Positions 37,976 through 45,837 of a stretch of 60,248 nt of DNA are shown piece by piece. Position numbers and translations under genes: made by a program. A model generated the notes under the pieces. The model searched no databases, was not told where the DNA came from, and saw only the letters and a program-made list of their open reading frames with translations. Each line of letters begins with the position of its first letter. Position 1 is the first letter of the stretch. Source of the DNA: Planctomycetaceae bacterium (GTDB lineage: Bacteria > Planctomycetota > Phycisphaerae > Phycisphaerales > UBA1924); the NCBI GenBank assembly GCA_027487735.1, contig JAIYDA010000024.1:1-60248 (forward strand), in the 5' to 3' direction.

Positions 37976-39235
37976 ATGCACGCTTCCGGCGCGACGACCC
38001 GCGCGGCAACTTCTTGGCGCATGGGCTTGGCTCTGGCAGCACCACGCGGCCTCGCGCTCGGGCTCCTGAGCCTGGCTGCGCTCGCCCCGGCGTCGCTCGC
38101 GCAACTCGCGCAAGTGGTGCGTGAAGGCCTGCCCGCGACCTTGGTCATGCAGCAGGATGGCGAACCTGGGCAAGGTCTGCTGGGCAAGGTGCAGCCCAGC
38201 GAGCCCACGCAGACGCAGCTTGCCGAGATCGTGGCGCGACTGGGCAGCGACGACTGGGCAACGCGCGACGGCGCGACGCGCGAGCTTGCGACCGCGGATG
38301 TTTCGCTGGCTGACATCGAGCGATTGCTCCGCACCCAAGGGCTCTCTCCCGAACAGCGGATGCGGTTGGAGAGCGTGGGCTATGTGAGCTTTGCCAGCAG
38401 TGACCGCGGGGCCCTGGGCGTGAGTTTTAGCCCCCTGCAGGGGCGCGATGGCGTGACCATCGGGCGGCGCGAGCCGGGCTTTGACAGCGAGAAGGTGCTC
38501 CGCACGGGCGACATCATGCTGCGCATCGACGGCAACATCGTGCGCGATCTGCCCGATGTGCGCGAGCACGTGGTGACGAAGGACCCGGGCGAGTTTGTCG
38601 CGCTCGACATCGTGCGCGATGGCGAAGACCAGCAGGTGCTCGTGCGGCTGGGCAGCTTCCGCTCGCTGCGAAACACGCAGCCCCTGACGGCCGACACGCT
38701 GCGCCTCGCGTGGGAGAGCCGGGTGCGGCGCGTGCTGGCGGGCGAAGCCAACATGCAAGAGCAGGGAGCGAGCATCGTGCGCGTGCCCTCGCTTGGGCAG
38801 GGCGATGGCGACGCGCAGCCCGTGCTCGTGAGCTTTGACCAGCGTGGCGTGCGCGAGCGGCTGGCGCGCGAGGGCATCCCCACGCCCGAGCCCGAGGCAC
38901 CCTCGGGCGTTGCTGGGGGCAAGCACCTGCGCGTGGCACGCGAGGCGACGGAGCTGTTTCGCCTGAACACGCCCGACATGGACGAGCGCGCCGACGCCGC
39001 CCTGAAGAACCTGGAAGACCAGGCCCGAACCTGGGAAGCGCAGCGCCGCAGGCTGCGCGAACGCCTGAACGAACCCAACCTGCCCGAGCGCGATCGTGAT
39101 CGCCTGAAGAACGCCGTGGCGCAGGCGGAGTTCGGCCTCGCGGAGGTGCAGCGGCAGATCAAGCTGCTGCAAACCGAGTCGGGCCAGCGCGGCAACCCGC
39201 GGCCCGTGGGCGAGGCGGACGAAGACGGGCCGTGA
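37976..39235 (+). CDS. Exported PDZ-domain protein
   Basis: The 419-residue protein has a signal peptide with the hydrophobic core 'GLALGLLSLAALAPASLA' (residues about 25-43). A PDZ domain spans residues about 140-225: 'GALGVSFSPLQGRDGVTIGR' and 'LRTGDIMLRIDGNIVRDLPD'. The C-terminal 120 residues are charged helices ('RLRERLNEPNLPERDRDRLK', 'EFGLAEVQRQIKLLQT') suited to coiled-coil formation. No protease domain is present, so it is not DegP or CtpA. It more likely scaffolds proteins in the periplasm, but its partners are unknown. Confidence 0.8.
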   Translation: MHASGATTRAATSWRMGLALAAPRGLALGLLSLAALAPASLAQLAQVVREGLPATLVMQQDGEPGQGLLGKVQPSEPTQTQLAEIVARLGSDDWATRDGATRELATADVSLADIERLLRTQGLSPEQRMRLESVGYVSFASSDRGALGVSFSPLQGRDGVTIGRREPGFDSEKVLRTGDIMLRIDGNIVRDLPDVREHVVTKDPGEFVALDIVRDGEDQQVLVRLGSFRSLRNTQPLTADTLRLAWESRVRRVLAGEANMQEQGASIVRVPSLGQGDGDAQPVLVSFDQRGVRERLAREGIPTPEPEAPSGVAGGKHLRVAREATELFRLNTPDMDERADAALKNLEDQARTWEAQRRRLRERLNEPNLPERDRDRLKNAVAQAEFGLAEVQRQIKLLQTESGQRGNPRPVGEADEDGP

Positions 39236-39325
39236 GTTTTTGGCGTCCTGAGCCCTCAGCCCTGAGCCCTCAGCCCATAGATTGCCCGCAGGCACGCGGC
39301 ACGAAACGCAAGGGGAGTCTTTTTC

Positions 39326-40042
39326 ATGACGCTGTTTGCGACGCAAGCTGCTGCGCGAGAACGTCAGGCGCCGCACCACGCCCTCCATTGCCAAGCCCAC
39401 ATGTGGATCAACCCGCCCGTTGCAGCCGAGCACGTGCGCGTGCTCGCGGGCCACTGGCCCACGCAGCTTGGCAGCATGCGCGGCGTGATCCTCGCGTGGT
39501 GTGACGAAGCGGGCGAGCACGCGGCAGTTGTGCAGCTTGATTGGCAAGATCGGCCCGGGCTCGAAGCAAACCTCGCGCGCACGCTGCGTGCGCTGCGCAT
39601 GCCGCAGGCGAGCGTGCGCGATGAGCCGCACGAGCTGCTGTCGCGCGTGCGTGCGATCACGCAAGCCGCGTGCGAGCCGCGTGGGGAAAGCGGGGCAAGC
39701 GCGGCGGCAGGGCGCGGCGCATCAAGCAGTGCCCCTCTCCCGCTGCTCAAGCTCGGCACGCCTTTTCAGCACGCCGCGTGGTGCGCGCTGCTCGCGATCC
39801 CATTTGGCACGACGTGCACCTACGCCCAGCAGGCCCGCGCGATGGGCTGCCCCGCTGCCGTGCGAGCCGTGGCGGCGGCGAACGGGCAGAACTTTCGCAG
39901 CATCGTGATTCCGTGCCACCGCGTCATCGGCAGCGACGGCCGCCTGACGGGCTATGGAGGCGGGCTGCATCGCAAGCGGTGGTTGATTGGGTGGGAGGGG
40001 GATGGAGTGGCAGAGTGGCGAAGTGGCAAAGTGGCAAAGTGA
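39326..40042 (+). CDS. ogt: Methylated-DNA--protein-cysteine methyltransferase
   Basis: This suicide repair protein takes the alkyl group from O6-methylguanine onto its cysteine in 'SIVIPCHRVIGSDGRLTGYG'. 'GTPFQHAAWCALLAIPFGTT' and 'QQARAMGCPAAVRAVAAANG' form the DNA-binding part. Residues 1-130 are a poorly conserved N-terminal domain with an alanine/serine linker. The start ATG has AGGGGAG about eight bases upstream, a good ribosome site. The last dozen residues ('GVAEWRSGKVAK') come from the AGTGGCAA tandem array at 40006-40042, so the array supplies the C terminus. Confidence 0.93.
   Translation: MTLFATQAAARERQAPHHALHCQAHMWINPPVAAEHVRVLAGHWPTQLGSMRGVILAWCDEAGEHAAVVQLDWQDRPGLEANLARTLRALRMPQASVRDEPHELLSRVRAITQAACEPRGESGASAAAGRGASSSAPLPLLKLGTPFQHAAWCALLAIPFGTTCTYAQQARAMGCPAAVRAVAAANGQNFRSIVIPCHRVIGSDGRLTGYGGGLHRKRWLIGWEGDGVAEWRSGKVAK
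40006..40042 (+). repeat. AGTGGCAA-type tandem array at the ogt 3' end
   Basis: Four units of a degenerate AGTGGC(A/G)A octamer or nonamer follow one another and end in the ogt stop codon. The array is in frame with ogt and translated. Upstream GGGAGGGGGATGGAGTGG (39989-40007) is mirrored by CCACTCC...CCATCCC text at 40306-40338. Confidence 0.75.
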
Positions 40043-40070
40043 AGATGCGAGAGGCGGGCGTGGTGCAGTT

Positions 40071-40293
40071 CGCCCCGAAGGGGCGCAGGGGTGTAGCCAC
40101 GGGCAAGCGCAGCGCAGCCCGTGGAGAGCGGGCGGGGAATGAACCGCCCCGCGAGGGGCGGAGGAATCGGAGCGCATGTGGCGCAGCGTTCACGCGCCTC
40201 CTCTGCCCCGCTGGGGCAGTTCTCCCGCGCCGCACACATCCACGCGTTGCGCTGCGCTCCACGCGTGGCTACACCCCGATGCCCCTTCGGGGC
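40071..40293. repeat. Mirrored six-hairpin intergenic element
   Basis: Left arm 40071-40124 and right arm 40240-40293 are inverted copies. The order is hairpin 1 (CGCCCCGAAGGGGCG), hairpin 2 (CCACGGGC...GCCCGTGG) and hairpin 3 (CCGCCCCGCGAGGGGCGG). These are mirrored by TGCCCCGCTGGGGCA, CCACGCG...CGCGTGG and TGCCCCTTCGGGGCA. Stem bases differ between arms but stay paired, for example GGGC/GCCC in one arm and GCGT/ACGC in the other. It fills the 308-base gap between ogt and the FmdB-like gene. No ORF is supported here. Confidence 0.85.
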
Positions 40294-40350
40294 ATGCTCG
40301 CCCCCACTCCATCTCTCCATCCCTCCTCCCCTCCATCCCTATTCTTCCCC

Positions 40351-40650
40351 ATGCCCACTTACCTCTATGAAATCCTCGATAAGGGCGGCAAGCCCACGGG
40401 CGAGACCTTTGAGATCGTGCAGAGCATGAAGGACGACGCCCTCACCGCGCAGCCGCAGACGGGCAAGCCCTGCCGGCGCGCCATCGTCGCGCCGAGCATC
40501 GCGGGCAAGTGGAGCGACCTCAAGGGCAAGGGCGCACTGAGCAACAAGAACCTCGAGCGCATGGGCTTCACGAAGTATGAGAAGAAGGGCAACGGCTACA
40601 TGGAGCGCACGGCGGGCAAGCAAGGCCCCAAGACGCTGCATGCGGATTGA
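40351..40650 (+). CDS. Small FmdB-like protein lacking the zinc-ribbon cysteines
   Basis: The 99-residue product starts 'MPTYLYEILDKGGKPTGETF' and continues 'EIVQSMKDDALTAQPQTGKP', which follows the FmdB family (MPTYxYxC..CG..fe..qsm.d..l..cp.cg). Here the four metal cysteines are gone and only one cysteine remains, after GKP, so it probably does not bind zinc. The C-terminal half ('LSNKNLERMGFTKYEKKGNG') is basic. FmdB-type proteins are thought to be regulators, and the role here is unknown. TATTCT ends five bases before the ATG, the arrangement seen at several other genes in the window. Confidence 0.75.
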   Translation: MPTYLYEILDKGGKPTGETFEIVQSMKDDALTAQPQTGKPCRRAIVAPSIAGKWSDLKGKGALSNKNLERMGFTKYEKKGNGYMERTAGKQGPKTLHAD

Positions 40651-40707
40651 GTCTCTGCCGGTTGATAGCCCAGTATCCTGTTTGTCCGGCATCTTGCTGG
40701 CCCGAGC

Positions 40708-40850
40708 TGGTGGCACAGGCGTCTCGCCTGTGACTTCTGCGCAGACGGCATGCGACATTCACCCGCGCGCCACCAACGCGCGCCGCGTCGGTGCTTGGTC
40801 GGTCGGTGATGTTGCTCGCCGAGTGCTCAGCCGAGACGGCTGAGCCACCA
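40708..40850. repeat. Compound two-hairpin (REPIN-like) element, copy 2 (inverted)
   Basis: The 143-base element has the GGCACAGGCG-TCT-CGCCTGTG hairpin at the left and the CTCAGCCG-AGA-CGGCTGAG hairpin at the right. It is the reverse of the copies at 32685 and 56607. The middle is diverged but keeps the CTGCGCAGA and GCTCGCCGAGTG blocks. TGGTGGC at the left end and GCCACCA at the right end are inverted. Confidence 0.88.
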
Positions 40851-40872
40851 GGGAATAACTCCACTCCACCAC

Positions 40873-41625
40873 TCACCGATACGCATCCAGCTCCGCAGGC
40901 AGCTCGCGAATGCCGCGGCGCACCGCCTTGCGTACCGCATACCGCAGGCTCTGCTGCACGCGCTTCTGCACGCGAGGCGAGACCTCGATGCCCCACGCCT
41001 CCATCTGCCGCAGGCTGTACATCCACGCGTGATACTCCTCCAGGCATCGCGGCTGGTGCACACCCAGCCCGATGGCGTGGTGCCCCACCTCGTGCAGAAA
41101 GATCGCACAACTCAGCGGCGTGAGCGGGCGCGGGCTCTCAATCAGCCGCTGCACGCGCCCGCTGCGATACGCGATGCACCACGCGATGCCGCTGCTGGTC
41201 TTGCGCCATTTGCGCACGCGAATGCCGTAGTGCTCCAGGTGCGTGCGCATCACCAGCTCGTAACGCTCGCGCAGCGCCCGCGGCAGCTTCTCTGGCACAC
41301 TGGGCACGCTGCCGCTCGCCGCGGGCAAGCGCATGAGCGCCGTCGCTTCTTTCTTCGTCACGCGCACGCCGGTGGGCGCGGTCGCGCCGCCAGCTGCGGG
41401 CGTCGCGACGAGCCGGGGCGAAACAACGAGCGAGACAACTGGCGACACAGCTTCTGTGCTCGTTTGCGAGCTGGCTTGCACAAACTGCTGCGCCGCCACG
41501 ACCGCTCGCCTCGCCCGCGGCTTGCGAACACCCTGCGCCTTCGCCTTGCTCGCCTGCTCGCTCGCGGGCTGGGCCTCGCGCTTCTCGCGCGCCAGCCAAT
41601 CCCACAGCGTGTCGAACAGTTTCAT
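40873..41625 (-). CDS. Hypothetical protein with HExxH zincin-like motif
   Basis: This 250-residue protein is not a family I can name. The C-terminal half contains 'CAIFLHEVGHHAIGLGVHQP', an HExxH motif as in zinc metallopeptidases, followed by 'CLEEYHAWMYSLRQMEAWG' whose glutamate could be a third ligand. The N-terminal 100 residues are basic and low in complexity. No signal peptide is present, so it is probably cytosolic. Its start overlaps the fmt stop (ATGA), so it is co-translated with formyltransferase. A link to formylmethionine processing is tempting but unproven, since the protein is not a peptide deformylase. Confidence 0.72.
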   Translation of the reverse strand: MKLFDTLWDWLAREKREAQPASEQASKAKAQGVRKPRARRAVVAAQQFVQASSQTSTEAVSPVVSLVVSPRLVATPAAGGATAPTGVRVTKKEATALMRLPAASGSVPSVPEKLPRALRERYELVMRTHLEHYGIRVRKWRKTSSGIAWCIAYRSGRVQRLIESPRPLTPLSCAIFLHEVGHHAIGLGVHQPRCLEEYHAWMYSLRQMEAWGIEVSPRVQKRVQQSLRYAVRKAVRRGIRELPAELDAYR

Positions 41626-42653
41626 GCGGGCCCCCCAGCGGGCAGTGCCCCGCCTTGCGTTGGCGTGCTCGCTGGCTTGCCCACAGCACTCACCAGCCGG
41701 GGCCCGCCCGCTAGCAGCCCCGCCTTGCCGCGCGCAAAGTCCTCAAAGCTCATCGCCCGCTTGCCCGGCGCTTGCACCTCCAGCAGTCGCAGCGCGGTGC
41801 CCGGGCCAGCCGCGAACAGGCCGCGCGGCGCATCGAGCGCATCGCCAGCCCCGCGACTGTGCGGCACCGCTTCATCTCGCACGCGCAGCAGCTTGATCGC
41901 CTCTACGGTGCCCGCCTCGCTCCCGACCGTGGGCACCAGCGTCGCGCTCACGCCTGGCCAGGGCGTGAGCCCGTGCACGCGCTCGCGGCATCGCGCCGCA
42001 GGCTGGCTGAGATCCATCCACCCGTCTGCCTTGCTCATCTTGGGTGCGATCGTGACCAGCGATTCATCCTGTGATGCACCGCGCAGCGCGCCCGCCTGGT
42101 GCTCTGCCAGCACACGCAGCACGAGCTCGGGCCCGTCGCTGCTCAGCAGGTCGTGCAGTTCCCCAGCCGTCATGTGAGGCAGAACGTCGCGCTCGCTCGT
42201 GCCCAGCACGAGCCCCGCGTCCATCCGGTCGGCAAGCGTGATGACGCTGTTGCCCGTGCGCGTGTCGCCCGCGACCATCGCCGCGTTGATGGGCGCCGCC
42301 CCGCGCCACCTGGGCAGCAGGCTCGCGTGCAGATTGATCGCGAAGCGATCGGCAAGCAGAGCCAGCCCCAGCTTCTGCCCAAACGCGATGACCACCCACG
42401 TCGTCGTGGCAAACGCGCGGATGCGCTCGCGCACCTCGGGCGTGTTGCACTTGTCGGGCTTGAGGATGGGCACGTGCGGCGCATGCTCGCGCGCCCAGAG
42501 CGCAATGGGCGTGGGCGAGAGCTCGCCTCCGCGCCCCGCGGGCTTGTCGGGCTGCGTCACGATCGCGACCACCCGCCCGCGCCGCACAAGCTCCGCAAGC
42601 GTGGGCACGCCGAACGCACCGGCCCCAAAGAAGACGATTGGTTCTTCTGGCAC
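41622..42653 (-). CDS. fmt: Methionyl-tRNA formyltransferase
   Basis: Fmt formylates the initiator methionyl-tRNA. 'IVFFGAGAFGVPTLAELVRR' opens the Rossmann domain, 'VTQPDKPAGRGGELSPTPIA' and the formyl-folate site 'FAINLHASLLPRWRGAAPIN' follow, and 'ITLADRMDAGLVLGTSERDV' is also conserved. The C-terminal OB-like domain is present ('VHGLTPWPGVSATLV'). I start at the GTG (42653) just before 'PEEPIVFFG', giving 343 residues. TTG codons at 42659 and 42668 are alternatives, and the ATG at 42722 lies in a repeat array. The downstream zincin-like gene overlaps it by four bases. Confidence 0.92.
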   Translation of the reverse strand: MPEEPIVFFGAGAFGVPTLAELVRRGRVVAIVTQPDKPAGRGGELSPTPIALWAREHAPHVPILKPDKCNTPEVRERIRAFATTTWVVIAFGQKLGLALLADRFAINLHASLLPRWRGAAPINAAMVAGDTRTGNSVITLADRMDAGLVLGTSERDVLPHMTAGELHDLLSSDGPELVLRVLAEHQAGALRGASQDESLVTIAPKMSKADGWMDLSQPAARCRERVHGLTPWPGVSATLVPTVGSEAGTVEAIKLLRVRDEAVPHSRGAGDALDAPRGLFAAGPGTALRLLEVQAPGKRAMSFEDFARGKAGLLAGGPRLVSAVGKPASTPTQGGALPAGGPA

Positions 42654-42703
42654 GCGCAAGGGTATCAAGACAGCTTCGAGTGTGTGCGAGTGATTCGGGC
42701 GAA

Positions 42704-42790
42704 GGCATTCGGGATTCGGCATTCGCCATTCGGTGGCGCAGGCGCGGGCACGCCCGGCGCCGCCCCACCGAATGCCGAATCCCGAATGCC
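42704..42790. repeat. Facing arrays of ATTCGG/CATTCGGG units forming a long hairpin
   Basis: GGCATTCGGGATTCGGCATTCG in one strand (42704-42725) is exactly complementary to 42769-42790, giving a perfect 22-base-pair stem. The left side carries one more unit (CCATTCGGTGG) and the 43-base loop is GC-rich. It lies between the phoH2 stop and the fmt start. Confidence 0.88.
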
Positions 42791-42798
42791 TCTCTCTT

Positions 42799-44451
42799 TT
42801 ACAACCTGCTCGCCGCGAGGCTTGCCAGCTCGCTGCGTTCGCTCTTGGCGAGCGTCACGTGGGCATACAGGTTCACGCCCTTCATCTTCTCGACCGCATA
42901 CGCAAGCCCGTTGCTGCTGCTGTCGAGGTAGGGGTTGTCGATCTGCTCGATGTCGCCCGTGAGGATGAGCTTGGTGCCATCTCCCACGCGGCTCGCGATC
43001 GTCTTCACCTCGTGGGGCGTCAGATTCTGCGCCTCGTCCACGATCATGAACTGCTGCGGAATGCTCCGCCCACGGATGTACGTCAGGGGCTCGAGCACCA
43101 GCTTGCCATCGGCCATCAGCTTCGTGATGCGCTGCTCGCTGCTGTGGCTGTCGGCGTGCCCGCCACCCGCCCCGCCCCGCGTGTTCATCAGGTACGTCAG
43201 GTTGTCGAAGATGGGCTGCATCCACGCGCTGAGCTTCTCGTCCTTGTCGCCCGGCAAGTAGCCAATATCGCGGCCCAGGGGCATGATGGGCCGCGCCACC
43301 AGCAGCTTGCTGTAGCGCTCCTCCGCGAACACCTTGCTCATGCCCGCAGCGAGCGCCAGCAGCGTCTTGCCCGTGCCCGCGCTGCCCAGCAGCGTGATGA
43401 ACTTGATCTCTTCATCCAGCAGCACGTCCATCGCCATCGTCTGCTGCACGTTGCGCGCCATGATGCCAAACACAGGCTTGCGCGGGCCCGTGACCGGGAT
43501 GAGATGCTCGGTGTCTGCCAGACGCCGCGCGAGGCCCGTGTGCGTCGCATCCGCCTTGTTCTTCAGAATCACGAACTGGTTCGCGAGGGGCTTTTCGTCC
43601 TCCACGCCGTTGCCGTGCTCGTCGGTCAGCTCGCCCGACACCACCGCGACGTCCAGCAGGCGATCGCGATAGAGCTCGTCGATGACGCTCCCCTCCACCT
43701 CCGCCTGCACAAAGCCCGTGTACAGCCGCTCCGCGTCGACCTTCTGGTTCTGAAAGTCCTCGGTCTTGATGCCCAGGGCATCGGCCTTGATGCGTGCCGA
43801 CAGGTCCTTAGTGAGGAACACCACCTCGCGCCCCTCGCGCATCATGTGATACGCCACCGCGATGATGCGGTTGTCGGGCATGTCCTCGCCAATCGCCGCG
43901 GGCCGCGCTAGGTCGCGCACGTCAATCTTCACGCGCCCGGTCTTGCCGTTGGGGCCAGCACTGAATGCCTTGCCCGCCATGGGCCCAAGCTCGCTCCACG
44001 AGATGCCCTGCGTGAGTGCGCCGATCGCGCGCAGGCGATCGAGGTTGCGGATGCACGCCCGGGCGTTGCGCCCCAGGTCATCGTCCTTGCGCTTCATCTT
44101 GTCCAGCTCTTCGATCACCGAGAAAGGCAGCACCACGTCGTGCTCTTTGAACACGAAGATCGCGTCCGGGTTGTGCAGCACGATGTTCGTGTCGAGCACA
44201 AAGGTCTTGACCGCCTGCTTCTTCCGGCTTGCCTTCACGTCGGGAATCTTGCGCTTGGGCATAGGAGTTTCTGTCAGACTCTCGCTCGAAACGTGACCGT
44301 TGCCGTGTCCATTCGCATGCCCATTCGCATGCCCGTTGCCGTTTGCCTGCCCATGGCCATTCGTATGCGAGGAGCCGTTGGCTCCTCCGTTGCTGGCGTG
44401 TGCTGCGCCATGGGTGCGGGAGGCCTTCTCGGTGCGTGGGGCTTTGCTCAT
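42799..44451 (-). CDS. PhoH2: PIN-domain plus PhoH ATPase
   Basis: The 550-residue protein joins a PIN ribonuclease domain to a PhoH NTPase, the PhoH2 architecture reported to unwind and cut RNA. The PIN part (residues about 75-235) has 'TFVLDTNIVLHNPDAIFVFK', 'SVIEELDKMKRKDDDLGRNA' and 'MPDNRIIAVAY' with the acidic residues. The PhoH part has Walker A 'LLGSAGTGKTLLALAAG' near residue 345 and Walker B 'QFMIVDEAQNLTPHEV' near 460. The N-terminal 55 residues are a run of N, G and H ('NGHANGHANGHGNGH'), which could bind metal. A start at MPKRKIP (44262) would omit that run, but no ribosome site favours it. Confidence 0.9.
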   Translation of the reverse strand: MSKAPRTEKASRTHGAAHASNGGANGSSHTNGHGQANGNGHANGHANGHGNGHVSSESLTETPMPKRKIPDVKASRKKQAVKTFVLDTNIVLHNPDAIFVFKEHDVVLPFSVIEELDKMKRKDDDLGRNARACIRNLDRLRAIGALTQGISWSELGPMAGKAFSAGPNGKTGRVKIDVRDLARPAAIGEDMPDNRIIAVAYHMMREGREVVFLTKDLSARIKADALGIKTEDFQNQKVDAERLYTGFVQAEVEGSVIDELYRDRLLDVAVVSGELTDEHGNGVEDEKPLANQFVILKNKADATHTGLARRLADTEHLIPVTGPRKPVFGIMARNVQQTMAMDVLLDEEIKFITLLGSAGTGKTLLALAAGMSKVFAEERYSKLLVARPIMPLGRDIGYLPGDKDEKLSAWMQPIFDNLTYLMNTRGGAGGGHADSHSSEQRITKLMADGKLVLEPLTYIRGRSIPQQFMIVDEAQNLTPHEVKTIASRVGDGTKLILTGDIEQIDNPYLDSSSNGLAYAVEKMKGVNLYAHVTLAKSERSELASLAASRL

Positions 44452-44850
44452 GATGATTGTCCGCAGGAAGCTTGCATGCCTCCGCGAAAAAGAGGTCTTG
44501 CCATCCCTAGCACGCCGCGCGTCCACTGCGCGACGTCCTGCCCGCTGCCTGCGGGCCCAGCCCGCGCTCACCGAACTTCAGCTCGCCGCGATCGTGCGCC
44601 CCTCTCATTCCATACGACGCTCGCCGGCCCTCGGTGTTCGCAAGTTGTTCCCACAATCCAGCACGCATCGGGCGCATCCTTGCAGTGCGCGCTATCGCCA
44701 CATTGCACCGCCCGATGCAGCAGCATACAGCTTTTCGTCGCGTTTGGAAGCGTGTTTGCGCACCTTTCGCGCCGCGCTGGCAATTGTCCGGGCGTTTTCC
44801 CCAGCTTGCGCCACCCCTCCACGCCCCGCCCGCTCTCGCAATAATGCCCC
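44452..44850. other. Intergenic region before thiG
   Basis: 399 bases between the divergent phoH2 and thiG genes. I found no TPP riboswitch elements (no CTGAGA...ACCTGAT pattern) and no supported ORF. AATAAT at 44840-44845 ends five bases before the thiG ATG and could be the -10 of a leaderless transcript. Confidence 0.45.
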
Positions 44851-45702
44851 ATGCCCGCCGGTCCCGACGCTCGCAATCCTCCCGCCCCACCCCTCTCCAT
44901 CGCAGGCTGGTCCTTCGCCAGCCGCCTCTTCGTCGGCACGGGCAAATACGCCTCGCACGAGCTGATGCGCGACAGCCTGCACGCCAGCGGCTGCGAGGTC
45001 GTCACCGTCGCGGTGCGCCGCGAACGCCTCTATAACGCCCAGGGCCAAAGCCTGCTCGATGCCCTCGACACCAAGCGCTACACCATCCTGCCCAACACCG
45101 CAGGCTGCTTCACCGCCGCCGACGCCATCCGCGTCGCGCTGCTGGGGCGAGACCTGCTCGAGCAACTGGGCAACCCCGGCGCAAGCTGGGTGAAGGTGGA
45201 AGTGCTGGGCGACAAGAAAACGCTGCTACCCGACCCCGTGGGCACCATCGAAGCCACGCGCGAGCTCACGAGCCAGGGCTTCCAAGTCCTCGCATACACC
45301 TCCGATGACCCCATCGCCGCCATCCGCATCAAAGAAGCCGGCGCCGCCAGCGTCATGCCCGCGGGCAGCCCCATAGGCAGTGGTCAAGGCGTGCTCAACC
45401 GCAACAACATCGTGCTCTGCCTCGAACTGCTTAAGCAAGGCGACGCTGCCTACCCCGTCATCGTCGACGCGGGCGTGGGCAGCGCGAGCGACACTGCCAT
45501 CGCCATGGAGCTCGGCGCCGACGGCGTGCTCCTCAACACCGCCATCGCCCACGCGAAAGACCCCGTCCTCATGGCCCACGCCATGCGCAACGCCATCGAC
45601 GCAGGCTACCAAAGCGCCCGCGCAGGCCGCATCGCCAAAAAGCTCTACGCCACCGCCAGCAGCCCGTGGGAGGGCACGATCTCGTACATTCCGGGGGAGT
45701 AA
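44851..45702 (+). CDS. thiG: Thiazole synthase
   Basis: ThiG builds the thiazole ring of thiamine from deoxyxylulose phosphate, dehydroglycine and ThiS-thiocarboxylate. The barrel shows '[20 protein letters not shown]', '[20 protein letters not shown]' and '[20 protein letters not shown]', whose lysine forms the Schiff base. '[16 protein letters not shown]' and '[20 protein letters not shown]' bind phosphate. Length 283 is slightly longer than typical because of a proline-rich start. No other thiamine gene is in the window. Confidence 0.95.
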   Translation: MPAGPDARNPPAPPLSIAGWSFASRLFVGTGKYASHELMRDSLHASGCEVVTVAVRRERLYNAQGQSLLDALDTKRYTILPNTAGCFTAADAIRVALLGRDLLEQLGNPGASWVKVEVLGDKKTLLPDPVGTIEATRELTSQGFQVLAYTSDDPIAAIRIKEAGAASVMPAGSPIGSGQGVLNRNNIVLCLELLKQGDAAYPVIVDAGVGSASDTAIAMELGADGVLLNTAIAHAKDPVLMAHAMRNAIDAGYQSARAGRIAKKLYATASSPWEGTISYIPGE

Positions 45703-45837
45703 GCCGCGCCAGCGAGCAGTCCTCGCCATATAACGAGGATGGCGGTTACCCAGGCCCCTAGTCGGCCCGTCCCTATCATGCTTCGTTCAATCCCGCGAGA
45801 TCCACGCAGTACGACGCAAATCGCCAGAGCCAAAGGT

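Noticed and set aside
44452-44850. TPP riboswitch before thiG
   Set aside because: Neither conserved block of the TPP aptamer is present.
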